Assembly: GCA_045578205.1 (NCBI GenBank)
Contig: JAZNJU010000084.1
Span: forward strand, 1 to 31,042
Length of the DNA stretch: 31,042 bases
From: RGIG8748 sp045578205
GTDB lineage: Bacteria; Bacillota; Clostridia; UMGS1810
Direction: 5' to 3'
Position numbers and translations under genes: made by a program. Below the pieces are notes generated by a model. It ran no database searches and had not been told where the DNA came from. It was given only the letters and a program-made list of their open reading frames with translations. Below are positions 22,671-30,987 of the stretch, piece by piece (position 1 is the first letter of the stretch; each line of letters starts with the position of its first letter).

Positions 22671-24344
22671 ATGAGTTTAAAGGATTTTTGTTATAGCGAA
22701 AAGAAGAATAATCTGGCAAAAAAATTCATCGTTCCGAAATCTGTTGTATGTCAGGACGGTGCAGAAAATACCCATTATCTCCTTAAAGACACATTGCGTC
22801 AGCCTATTCACCGCAACGGTATTGAGACCTGCACGATTCGAAAAGGAGGCTATGTGCTTCTGGATTTCGGAAGCGAACTTCACGGAGGAATAGAAATCAA
22901 CGTAAATTCCGTGGAAGATGTAAACTCCACAGGGGAGACCTGTATAAGTACGAGGATACACATTGTGTTCGGTGAGAGTGTAAGCGAAGCCCTGTCCGAC
23001 ATTGGCGATGGAAAGGGTGCGGTAAATGACCACTCCACAAGGGATATGATTGTGCATACAACATCCCTTTCGAATATGCGCTACGGAAACACGGGATTTC
23101 GTTTTGTGCGCATAGAGGCTTTGGATGCAGGTATCAGCATGGCCGGAGTAAAGGGCGTACTGGAGTACAAAGACATTGAATACAAAGGCACATTTATGTG
23201 CAGTGATGAAAAGATAAACAAAATATTTGATACCGCGGTTTACACTGTTCACCTCAATATGGGTGACTATGTGTGGGACGGTATAAAAAGAGACCGCCTT
23301 GTATGGATAGGTGATTTCCACCCCGAAATGTCTGCAATTTCAACAGTGTTCGGCTACGATGAATGTGTGGAAAACACTCTTGATTTTGCAAGGGACAACT
23401 ACCCCATAGACGAAACAAACAAGTGGATGATTTTTGCAAGTTACTCCGCTTGGTGGATTGTGGCTCATAGAGATTGGTATATGCAAAACGGAAGATATGA
23501 ATATCTTCTGGAGCAGAGAGATTACCTGTACAAACTGGCAGAGAACTTTATAAATTCCATTCTTCCCGACGGCACGTTGAAATTCGGCGACGCTCACTAT
23601 TTTGTGGATTGGAGTTCTTGCGACACAGAATGGATGGAAGCAGGCTTTCGCGGTTGTATAAAATTAGGACTTGAAGCCTCAGCGGATATATTCAAAGTAT
23701 ATGGCGATAAGAAAATGAGCCAAAAGTGTATTGAAAGCGCATCGTACCTGGGGAAAGTTTCGGTTCCATATGAGGGAAACAAGCAGGTTTGCGCAATGGT
23801 AGGACTTTCCGAACTCTATGGCAAAGATGTCACAGATACTCTTTCTTACGACCTGCCATACGGTATGTCCACATTCTACGGGTACTATGTTCTTCTGGCG
23901 CTTGCAAAAGGCGGAAAGACTCCGGAAGCAATAGATGCAATGCGTTCCTACTGGGGTGCAATGCTGGATATGGGTGCCACTACATTCTGGGAAGATTTCG
24001 ATATGAAGTGGCTCAAGAACGCTTCGGGTATATGCGAAATTCCTACTGCGGACAAAAACGATATCCACGCAACATACGGCAAATTTTGCTATGAGAAGTT
24101 AAGATTAAGCCTCTGCCACGGATGGTCGTGCGGTCCTGCGCCTTTTGCATTGAAACACATTCTTGGGGTGAAAATACTTAAACCCGGTTGCAAAAGAATT
24201 TCCATTGAGCCTCATCTTGGAAATCTCACATGGGCAAAGGGTACATATCCTACACCCTATGGCGTAGTGGAGATAGAGCACAAAGTTACAGACGGCAAGA
24301 CAGTAACCACAGTAAATGCTCCAAAGGAAGTTGAGATAGTATGA
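22671..24344 (+). CDS. GH78-like alpha-L-rhamnosidase
   Basis: A 557-residue cytoplasmic protein without a signal peptide, at the small end of the GH78 range. A beta-sandwich N-terminal part (about 45-175, with GGYVLLDFGSELHGG) leads to an (alpha/alpha)6 barrel (about 185-490) with DGIKRDRLVWIGD (203-215), where GH78 enzymes hold the catalytic-site acids, and Glu441 in TTFWEDF; a C-terminal beta domain follows HGWSCGPAPFALKH, with GTYPTPYGVVEIE near the end. The family removes terminal alpha-L-rhamnose. Related unclassified families share this fold, so specificity is not certain. Start ATG has AGAGGTGG upstream; its stop overlaps the next start by 4 bases. Confidence 0.78.
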   Translation: MSLKDFCYSEKKNNLAKKFIVPKSVVCQDGAENTHYLLKDTLRQPIHRNGIETCTIRKGGYVLLDFGSELHGGIEINVNSVEDVNSTGETCISTRIHIVFGESVSEALSDIGDGKGAVNDHSTRDMIVHTTSLSNMRYGNTGFRFVRIEALDAGISMAGVKGVLEYKDIEYKGTFMCSDEKINKIFDTAVYTVHLNMGDYVWDGIKRDRLVWIGDFHPEMSAISTVFGYDECVENTLDFARDNYPIDETNKWMIFASYSAWWIVAHRDWYMQNGRYEYLLEQRDYLYKLAENFINSILPDGTLKFGDAHYFVDWSSCDTEWMEAGFRGCIKLGLEASADIFKVYGDKKMSQKCIESASYLGKVSVPYEGNKQVCAMVGLSELYGKDVTDTLSYDLPYGMSTFYGYYVLLALAKGGKTPEAIDAMRSYWGAMLDMGATTFWEDFDMKWLKNASGICEIPTADKNDIHATYGKFCYEKLRLSLCHGWSCGPAPFALKHILGVKILKPGCKRISIEPHLGNLTWAKGTYPTPYGVVEIEHKVTDGKTVTTVNAPKEVEIV

Positions 24345-25282
24345 GTATTCTTACAGTAACTTTAAATCCATGTATAGACAAAACAATAACCGTGGACGGA
24401 TTTAACTATGGCGGTCTTAACCGTGTTCTGGACACAAGAGAGGATGCAGGAGGAAAGGGCATAAATGTTGCCAAAGTTCTGAAAACTTTTGACGAACCCT
24501 GTGTTGCCTATGCAATGATTGGCGGACAAAACGGCAAAAGACTTGCACAGTGCCTTGAAAATGAGAATATAGATGCTATCTACACCAATGCGGAGGGTGA
24601 AGTCCGTACAAATCAAAAGATAGTAAACATAAAAGACGGTATCACTACGGAAATAAACGAAAAAGGTTTTACCGTGTCCTGCAAAGATTTTGAAAGTGCC
24701 GTGGAAAAAATAGAAAACCTCATATGCTCCTGCGACGTGGTCGTACTTGCAGGTAGTATTCCTAACGGTGTGGATGAAGATGTGTATGCAAAACTCATAA
24801 AATTTGCAAATGCGCACAACACAAGGGTTATTCTGGATGCCGATGCCAATAAGTTGAAATACGGAATAGGTGAGAAACCCTATGCCATAAAGCCGAATCT
24901 TTTCGAATTTGAAGAACTTATCGGAAAGAAAATGTCAAATCCCGCTCAAATCGCTGTTCAGGCAAAAAAACTCATCGATTCGGGTTTGGGACTCGTTGTT
25001 GTTTCAATGGGTGCAGACGGTGCCGTATTTACCGACGGTGTCGATGCCTTTTGGGCAAAACCCTTTGATATAGAGTGCAAAAGCACTGTGGGAGCAGGGG
25101 ATTCAATGGTCGCTCTTATGGCGTATTCTCTGTGCAGGGGATATGACCTTGAAACTCTGGCAAAACTTTGCGTTTGCGCAGGAAGTATCACCTCCTCCAA
25201 GGAGGGAACAATGGTATGTACGTCTTCCGAAGTGGTTGGTGCGAAAGACAAAGTCACAATTTGGAAGATTGACACAAATTAA
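24341..25282 (+). CDS. PfkB family hexose kinase (1-phosphofructokinase type)
   Basis: A 313-residue ribokinase-fold kinase. The N terminus MSILTVTLNPCIDKTI and DAGGKGINVAKVL (35-47) are typical of the 1-phosphofructokinase/tagatose-6-phosphate kinase branch (FruK/LacC). The C-terminal STVGAGDSMVALMAY carries the catalytic Asp254. It uses ATP to phosphorylate a sugar phosphate, usually fructose-1-P to fructose-1,6-P2, but no fructose PTS gene is nearby, so another sugar phosphate from this operon is possible. ATGA overlap with the GH78-like gene indicates tight co-expression. Confidence 0.85.
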   Translation: MSILTVTLNPCIDKTITVDGFNYGGLNRVLDTREDAGGKGINVAKVLKTFDEPCVAYAMIGGQNGKRLAQCLENENIDAIYTNAEGEVRTNQKIVNIKDGITTEINEKGFTVSCKDFESAVEKIENLICSCDVVVLAGSIPNGVDEDVYAKLIKFANAHNTRVILDADANKLKYGIGEKPYAIKPNLFEFEELIGKKMSNPAQIAVQAKKLIDSGLGLVVVSMGADGAVFTDGVDAFWAKPFDIECKSTVGAGDSMVALMAYSLCRGYDLETLAKLCVCAGSITSSKEGTMVCTSSEVVGAKDKVTIWKIDTN

Positions 25283-25304
25283 CAAAGTACAGGAGGAATT
25301 TATT

Positions 25305-26150
25305 ATGAAAAAAACACGCGTTTTATTGATGGCATGTGCCATAATGCTTTCTTTTTGTCTGGGTGCTGCAGCAACGGGAAATCTTCAGGAAATAAAGGCA
25401 TTTCTCAACTACGGAATAACAGTCAAATTAGACGGCGAAGAACAGATTATGCACGATGTAAACGGCAAGAGAGTTTACCCCATAACCTATGAGGGTACAA
25501 CCTATGTTCCTGTTCGTGCGGTAAGCAATATGTTGGGAATTGATGTCAACTGGGATGGCACAACAAACACCGTTCTTCTTGGCGAAAATCCCGCTCCCGA
25601 AGTGCAGTACTCTGCATCGGGTCTCAAGCGCGGCATACTGGTTGGTAATAACTATACAAACACATTTTTGGGAATAGGATTTAACGCACCTGACGGTTGG
25701 AGATATCTTTCCGATGCGGAAATTGAAGAACTTACAGGCTATGCTCTTTCGGATGACCTGCAGGAGGTTATGGAGCAGACAGGATGCTTCTTCGATGTGT
25801 ACGGTGCAAATGAAGAACTCGGTGCAAACTTTAACATTGCCGTTGAAAGCAAAACTGCAGAAGCAAAAAACATGGATTTTTATTCCTTGTATAAGGCTAC
25901 ACTAAATTCACTTGAAAAAAGTATGGCTTCTTTCTATGACACATGCACTGTCAAAGAAAGGAACATCAAAGTAGGAAATACAACATTCTATGGCTATGAC
26001 ATTATAAGCACCTATCAGGGAAGGGATATCTGCCAGACAGGATTTCTTATCGATTTGGGAGACTGTGCTGCTGCAGTAACCGTTACAGGCAGAACGCCCC
26101 AGGAAGTACAGAACGTACTTTATAATTTTTATACAGTTCAAATTGAGTAG
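25305..26150 (+). CDS. Secreted stalk-domain protein of unknown function
   Basis: A 281-residue exported protein. The ATG at 25305 follows AGGAGG; the longer frame from 25143 overlaps the kinase. A signal peptide spans about residues 1-23 (MKKTRVLLMACAIMLSFCLG). One copper-amine-oxidase-N-like stalk repeat occupies about 35-93 (EGTTYVPVRAVSNMLGIDVN). The rest (about 110-281) contains GIGFNAPDGWRYLSDAEIEE and resembles small extracellular domains of unknown role; I do not recognise it. It is the only exported product in a cytoplasmic sugar operon. It may bind the surface or a glycan, by inference only. Confidence 0.72.
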   Translation: MKKTRVLLMACAIMLSFCLGAAATGNLQEIKAFLNYGITVKLDGEEQIMHDVNGKRVYPITYEGTTYVPVRAVSNMLGIDVNWDGTTNTVLLGENPAPEVQYSASGLKRGILVGNNYTNTFLGIGFNAPDGWRYLSDAEIEELTGYALSDDLQEVMEQTGCFFDVYGANEELGANFNIAVESKTAEAKNMDFYSLYKATLNSLEKSMASFYDTCTVKERNIKVGNTTFYGYDIISTYQGRDICQTGFLIDLGDCAAAVTVTGRTPQEVQNVLYNFYTVQIE

Positions 26151-26163
26151 AAAGGATGATATT

Positions 26164-26586
26164 ATGTTAAAAGGAATACCCAAAATAATCCCGCCCGAAC
26201 TTTTGAAAATCCTTGCCGAAATGGGACACGGCGACGAAATTGTTATCGGTGACGGCAATTTTCCCGGCGAAAGAATTGGTCAGAGATGCGTAAGATGTGA
26301 CGGTCACAATGTGCCCGAACTTCTTGAAGCAATACTTCAGATTTTCCCCTTGGATACCTACGCAAAGCCTGCCTATATCATGGAAAAAGTCCCCGGTGAT
26401 ACCGTGGAAACTCCCATCTGGGATGTGTATGCCGAAATTATTAAACCTCATACCAACGAGGAACTTACACAGATTGAGCGTTTCGCATTCTATGACAGAG
26501 CAAAGGAAGCGTATGCCGTTGTTATGTCGGGCGAAAGTGCACTGTATGCAAACATCATTCTTAAAAAAGGTGTAGTTACAGAATAA
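26164..26586 (+). CDS. RbsD/FucU family mutarotase, FucU-like
   Basis: A 140-residue protein of the RbsD/FucU family. GHGDEIVIGDGNFP (21-34) carries the expected catalytic His22, and YDRAKEAYAVVMSGE then ALYANIILKKG form the C-terminal part, as in L-fucose mutarotase. The family speeds conversion between alpha and beta sugar anomers. Here the partner is likely the sugar freed by the GH78-like enzyme (L-rhamnose or L-fucose type), but RbsD members act on ribose. AAAGGATG lies ahead of the ATG at 26164; the in-frame ATG-like start at 26143 is upstream of that site. It ends the operon. Confidence 0.85.
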   Translation: MLKGIPKIIPPELLKILAEMGHGDEIVIGDGNFPGERIGQRCVRCDGHNVPELLEAILQIFPLDTYAKPAYIMEKVPGDTVETPIWDVYAEIIKPHTNEELTQIERFAFYDRAKEAYAVVMSGESALYANIILKKGVVTE

Positions 26587-26598
26587 CAGTGAATTTAA

Positions 26599-26648
26599 AA
26601 AAAGAACTCATTGCATGTTCCGGTAGGAGACAGCAATGAGTTCTTTTT
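26599..26648. terminator. Bidirectional terminator between the sugar operon and rnf
   Basis: A 16-bp perfect stem (26599-26614 with 26633-26648) with an 18-base loop separates the convergent FucU and rnfB genes. A-tract and T-tract ends make it work in both directions. Confidence 0.9.
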
Positions 26649-26658
26649 GTTACAATAA

Positions 26659-27447
26659 TCACATCATTTTTATTATCTTTTTGGGACAAGCCTCAGCACA
26701 TGCACCGCAGTTTGTACACTTGGAGTAATCTATCTTTGCAAGATTATCTTCCACTTTGATGGCTTGATATTCACATTTCTTTTCACAAATCTTGCATCCG
26801 ATACAGCCTGTATCACAGTAGTTCTTAACAAGAGCACCCTTATCGGTTGAAAAGCAGGATACATACACTCTGTTTTTCTTTGGCACCATCTCTATTATAT
26901 TCTTGGGGCAGGCGGCGGTACATCTTGCACAACCTGTACATTTTTCATCGTCAATATGTGCAATTCCGTCTTCAATGCTTATTGCACCAAACTCACAAAC
27001 AGCCATACAACTTCCAAGTCCCATACATCCGTACTGGCACGATTTTGGACCGCCGTTTAACTGCATAGCGGTAAAGCAATCTTCAATGCCTGTAAAGTCG
27101 TATCTGTTTTTGCATTTTTCACTTGTGCCCGAGCATTTGAGACGTGCAGTTTTCTTTTCAACCGCTTTTGCTTCAATGCCCATTATTTTGCATATGTATG
27201 AATTTGTTTCATCGGTCATAAGGTTACATTTTGTGGGATTTTCACCGTTTGCAACGATTGCTTCCGCAAGAGCGGCACAACCTGCATAACCGCAGCCGCC
27301 GCAGTTGGCACCGGGTAAACATTCGCAAATCTTGTCAATTCTTTCATCCTTATCCACTTTAAATACTATGGAGGCAAATGCAAGGAGAGCACCAAAGAAA
27401 AGACCGATTGCACCCACGGAAAGTGCGGGTATTAAAATATCTGTCAT
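26659..27447 (-). CDS. rnfB: Electron transport complex subunit RnfB
   Basis: A 262-residue iron-sulfur subunit. One N-terminal membrane helix (about 5-28) is followed by the RnfB cluster motif: Cys43, Cys49, Cys52 and Cys57 in CLPGANCGGCGYAGC. Then come CQYGCMGLGSCMAVC, CTGCARCTAACP, CIGCKICEKKC and CTNCGACAEACP, giving several [4Fe-4S] sites of the bacterial-ferredoxin kind. RnfB takes electrons from ferredoxin in the membrane-bound Rnf complex. It is the last gene of the operon (C-D-G-E-A-B), 15 bases from rnfA, with AAAGGAGG upstream. Confidence 0.95.
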   Translation of the reverse strand: MTDILIPALSVGAIGLFFGALLAFASIVFKVDKDERIDKICECLPGANCGGCGYAGCAALAEAIVANGENPTKCNLMTDETNSYICKIMGIEAKAVEKKTARLKCSGTSEKCKNRYDFTGIEDCFTAMQLNGGPKSCQYGCMGLGSCMAVCEFGAISIEDGIAHIDDEKCTGCARCTAACPKNIIEMVPKKNRVYVSCFSTDKGALVKNYCDTGCIGCKICEKKCEYQAIKVEDNLAKIDYSKCTNCGACAEACPKKIIKMM

Positions 27448-27462
27448 TTTTGAAAACCTCCT

Positions 27463-28047
27463 TTAGAATGAAAGTCCCTGGAAACCAAGGAATGCCATGG
27501 CAATGAGCCCGGCGGTAACAAGTGCAATGGGGAATCCTTTAAGTGACTTGGGTATATCTGCAGTTTCAAGTCTTTCTCTTACTCCTGCAAAAAGGACAAT
27601 GGCAAGAGTAAAGCCAAGAGCCGCACTGAAAGCATACCAAACAGATTCAGTCAGAGAATAACCGCGTTCCACGTTCAAAAGTGTAACACCCAGGACCGCA
27701 CAGTTGGTTGTAATCAGCGGCAAATAAATTCCCAGAGCGTTGTAGAGCGCCGGCAGGGTTTTGGCTACAAACATTTCCACGAACTGCACAAGAGCGGCAA
27801 TAAGCAGAATGAACGAAAGCGTCTGGAGATATTCAACCTTAAGCGGTACCAGAATGAAACTGTACACCATATTTGTAAGTAGTGAAGCGAGCACCATTAC
27901 AAAGGTAACTGCCATACCCATGCCCAGAGCGGTATCGGTTTTTTTGGATACACCGAGGAATGGGCAAATTCCGTAGAATTTAACAAGAACAAAGTTTTCA
28001 ACAAGTATTGCCGCAACAGACAATTCTATAAAGTGTGCAATATTCAT
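27463..28047 (-). CDS. rnfA: Electron transport complex subunit RnfA
   Basis: A 194-residue integral membrane protein with about six helices. It carries the shared RnfA/NqrE marks, NFVLVKFYGICPFLGVSKK near the N terminus and LPLITTNCAVLGVTLLN mid-protein, where the cysteines bind a membrane-embedded iron-sulfur centre. It is a homologue of the RnfE subunit next to it and forms with it the ion channel of the complex. The start overlaps rnfE's stop by 4 bases; GGAGGAG precedes it. Confidence 0.95.
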   Translation of the reverse strand: MNIAHFIELSVAAILVENFVLVKFYGICPFLGVSKKTDTALGMGMAVTFVMVLASLLTNMVYSFILVPLKVEYLQTLSFILLIAALVQFVEMFVAKTLPALYNALGIYLPLITTNCAVLGVTLLNVERGYSLTESVWYAFSAALGFTLAIVLFAGVRERLETADIPKSLKGFPIALVTAGLIAMAFLGFQGLSF

Positions 28048-28664
28048 TTGTTGTCTCCTCCTTTATTCTTTTTTGTTTTAAGCGCATTCATAATAGCGAG
28101 TATCGTACCAAGTACAATGAAAGCACCAGGGGGGAGAATGAACATTATGGCAGGTTCATACAAACCGCCGAATATGTCTATGCCAAGTATTGTGCCTGCA
28201 CCGAGAATTTCTCTTACACTTCCCAGTACACTGAGTCCCAGCGTGAAACCAAGTCCCATTCCAAGTCCGTCAAATGCAGAGGGGATGGGAGCGTTCTTTG
28301 CGGCGAAACTTTCCGCTCTTGCAAGGATTATGCAGTTAACAACAATAAGCGGAATAAAAAGTCCCAACGCATTGGATATGGAAGGCAGATATGCCTTGAG
28401 AAGCATTTCTATAATACTTACGAATGCTGCTATTATTACTATGTAGGAGGCTATACGGATTTTGGAGGGTATAACCTTTCTCACAAGTGATATTGCCATA
28501 TTGGAGCACACGAGAACAAATGTTGCCGAAAGTCCCATACCGAGAGCGTTTATAAGAGAAGTGGTAACCGCAAGGGTGGGGCACATTCCGAGAAGTTGCA
28601 CAAAGGTGGGGTTTTCGTTTATAAGACCGTTTTTAAAGGCCTTTAAAGAAGTGTTATCCGCCAT
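28044..28664 (-). CDS. rnfE: Electron transport complex subunit RnfE
   Basis: A 206-residue membrane subunit with six helices. NPTFVQLLGMCPTLAVTTS and LFIPLIVVNCIILARAESFA are the family's cysteine-bearing loops. It is a relative of NqrD, pairs with RnfA, and helps move Na+ or H+ across the membrane. ATG follows rnfG's stop with no gap; AAAGGAGG lies in the end of rnfG. Confidence 0.95.
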   Translation of the reverse strand: MADNTSLKAFKNGLINENPTFVQLLGMCPTLAVTTSLINALGMGLSATFVLVCSNMAISLVRKVIPSKIRIASYIVIIAAFVSIIEMLLKAYLPSISNALGLFIPLIVVNCIILARAESFAAKNAPIPSAFDGLGMGLGFTLGLSVLGSVREILGAGTILGIDIFGGLYEPAIMFILPPGAFIVLGTILAIMNALKTKKNKGGDNK

Positions 28665-29228
28665 TTATTTGCCCTCCTTTTCGTTTAGTGTCTCCGCGGC
28701 TTTGAGCGCGGTGTTTACACCGCTTGCCACTGCTTTTGATGTAATGGTTGCACCGCTTATTGCGTTTACTTCGTTATCTTTGGCTTTGCCGCCTTTCACA
28801 ACAGAGATTTCTCCGCCTTTGCCGCCAAATTGGGAAATCCAGTCTTCTTCGCTTGCTTTTGCACCAAGACCGGGTGTTTCAGCCATATCGGTTATCTTAA
28901 CACCGCTCACAGTTCCGTCTGTGTTGATTCCTACAATCATGGTTATGCTTCCGCCAAAACCGGATGGCTGAACTTTGAAGCAGTATCCCACAACTTCGTC
29001 GGAAGAATTCTTGCCGATATACGCTTCTTGGACACCATCTGCTTTGGTGGTTTCAAAGTTTGAAGCATCGGGGAGAACTTCTATTCTTGCCGAATTTTCG
29101 GCATCTGTCTTAAGTTGCGCAATACGGTCTTTTGTAAGGGCATTGCAAAGTACCAGAAGAAGTGTGCATATAAAAGATATTGCAAAGAGGATAGCGGCAA
29201 GTTTTAAAATGAATTTTGAATTTTTCAT
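28665..29228 (-). CDS. rnfG: Electron transport complex subunit RnfG
   Basis: A 187-residue subunit with one N-terminal membrane helix (about 8-30) and an extracytoplasmic FMN-binding domain. SGATIT at 158-163 contains the Thr (Thr161) to which FMN is covalently attached by the ApbE transferase; the PGLGAKASEEDW segment lies ahead of it. It passes electrons within the Rnf complex. Its start overlaps rnfD's stop by 4 bases. Confidence 0.95.
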   Translation of the reverse strand: MKNSKFILKLAAILFAISFICTLLLVLCNALTKDRIAQLKTDAENSARIEVLPDASNFETTKADGVQEAYIGKNSSDEVVGYCFKVQPSGFGGSITMIVGINTDGTVSGVKITDMAETPGLGAKASEEDWISQFGGKGGEISVVKGGKAKDNEVNAISGATITSKAVASGVNTALKAAETLNEKEGK

Positions 29229-30166
29229 TTTGATTTCACCGCCTTACCGAATGTTTTTGGAACAAATGCCTTGTCTATGAGAGGAGTTACAATATTCATA
29301 ATGAGTATTCCGTAGGTAACACCCTCGGGGTATCCCCCGTATATTCGTATGACACCTGTTATAAGACCTGCACCGGCAGCGTAGATAACCTGACCTTTGG
29401 CGGTTAAGGGGCTGGTGGTGTAGTCGGTTGCCATAAAGAATGCACCGAGCATTGCTCCGCCCGAGAGTATTGTAAAGAGGAAGTCACCTTGGAAAAATCC
29501 GTGTGGATTAAAAATAAATCCGAATATTCCAAGTGTAACAAGATATGTAACGGGAATAACTGCAGTTATAACCTTTCTTGCTATAAGGTAGATACCGCCA
29601 ATAAGGAGAAGAAATGCAGAAACTTCACCGATACATCCCTGAAGATTAGTTCCGAAGAACAGATCAAAAAGATTGGGAAGATTTGTTCTTCCTTCCTTGA
29701 GCATTGCAAGCGGTGTAGCACCTGTGAGTGCGTCTACAGTCCAATCAGTCATTGCTACGGGCCAGGATGCAAGTAAAAACGCTCTTGCGGCAAGGGCAGG
29801 GTTTACAATATTCTGACCGAGACCGCCGAAGAAACATTTTACTATGATTATGGCAAACACGCCTCCTGCAATCGGGATGTACAAGGGGACACTTACAGGC
29901 AGACACATTGCAAGAAGAAGACCTGTTACAACCGCACTCAAATCAACTATTGAATTTTCTTTTTTGGAACACTTATTCCATATGTATTCACTCGCAACGC
30001 AACTTGCAATTGCAAGAGCGATTACAAGAAGACATCTCCATCCGAAAAAGTACACAGAACCTAAAGCGGCGGGAATCAGAGAAATGATTACATCACGCAT
30101 TGTGGTTGAAATGTATCTTTCTTTTCGGATATGAGGAGCATAGGATATTACAAAGTTATCACTCAT
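29225..30166 (-). CDS. rnfD: Electron transport complex subunit RnfD
   Basis: A 313-residue membrane subunit with about nine helices. The ATG at 30166 is chosen because GAGGTG lies 6 bases upstream; the in-frame GTG at 30175 is part of that site. GLGQNIVNPALAARAF is a strong family mark, and DALTGATPL contains the FMN-bearing Thr151. It is the main ion-translocating subunit with RnfG. The ribosome site overlaps the rnfC stop. Confidence 0.95.
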   Translation of the reverse strand: MSDNFVISYAPHIRKERYISTTMRDVIISLIPAALGSVYFFGWRCLLVIALAIASCVASEYIWNKCSKKENSIVDLSAVVTGLLLAMCLPVSVPLYIPIAGGVFAIIIVKCFFGGLGQNIVNPALAARAFLLASWPVAMTDWTVDALTGATPLAMLKEGRTNLPNLFDLFFGTNLQGCIGEVSAFLLLIGGIYLIARKVITAVIPVTYLVTLGIFGFIFNPHGFFQGDFLFTILSGGAMLGAFFMATDYTTSPLTAKGQVIYAAGAGLITGVIRIYGGYPEGVTYGILIMNIVTPLIDKAFVPKTFGKAVKSK

Positions 30167-30176
30167 GTTATTCACC

Positions 30177-30987
30177 TCACTGTTTCTGACGCAGTTTTAT
30201 CTTGGTTGTTTTAATGTTTTGGGTTATGGGCTGTCTGCTGGGACAGGTGTAGGAACAGATACCGCATTCGATACAGTCCATTATGTCGAGTTTCTGAAGT
30301 TTGTCAAATTCTCCCGCTTTTATGTAGCAGTTAAGCAGTGCAGGCATAAGTTTCATAGGGCATGCCGCAACGCACTTTCCGCATTTTACACAGTTTACCG
30401 TTTTTCTTTCATCCAGTTCTTTCTCGGTGAATGCAAGAAGGGCAGAAGTACCTTTTATGGCAGGAACATCGGGGTCGTATATCGCAGTACCCATCATAGG
30501 ACCGCCCATTATGATTTTCTTAGCGGCATCAAAATTGCATTCTGCCGCTTCAAGAACATACCTAAGGGGAGTTCCTGTTCTTACACGGAAGTTGGATGGC
30601 TTTCCGACAGCACTTCCCGATACTGTTACAATTCTGGAAATGACGGGTTTCCTTCTTAGCATTGCATTGTACACGGCAATGCAGGAATCAATGTTGTTTA
30701 CAACCACACCTACGTCTGCAGGAAGTTTTCCGCTTGGGACTTCGCGTCCTGTTACAGCCTTTATAAGGTGCTTTTCGCTTCCCTGGGGATATTTGGTTTT
30801 GAGCACCGCAATTTCTGTGCCGGGGTAACTGGCAATGAGGTTTTTCATTGCAGAAATTGCCTCGGGTTTGTTGTTTTCTATGCCGATGACACATTTGGAA
30901 ACACCAAGTATATCTTTTATCATCTGTGCGCCTTTGAAAATGCGTCCCGGTGCTTCAATCATAAGACGGTAGTCGCTTGTGAGATAT
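30177..30987 (-). CDS. rnfC: Electron transport complex subunit RnfC (5' partial, cut by contig end)
   Basis: The last 270 or so residues of RnfC. The preserved part starts at LTSDYRLM, the position in the family that follows a conserved ECEPY stretch, so about 160 N-terminal residues, with the NADH/FMN-binding region, are missing. Present are IIMGGPMMG and two [4Fe-4S] motifs, CVKCGKCVAACPMKLMP and CIECGICSYTCPSRQP. RnfC is the NAD-binding subunit at the inner face of the complex. The open frame appears to run to a TTG at 31001 but those bases are library adapter. Genuine sequence stops at about 30987. Confidence 0.93.
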
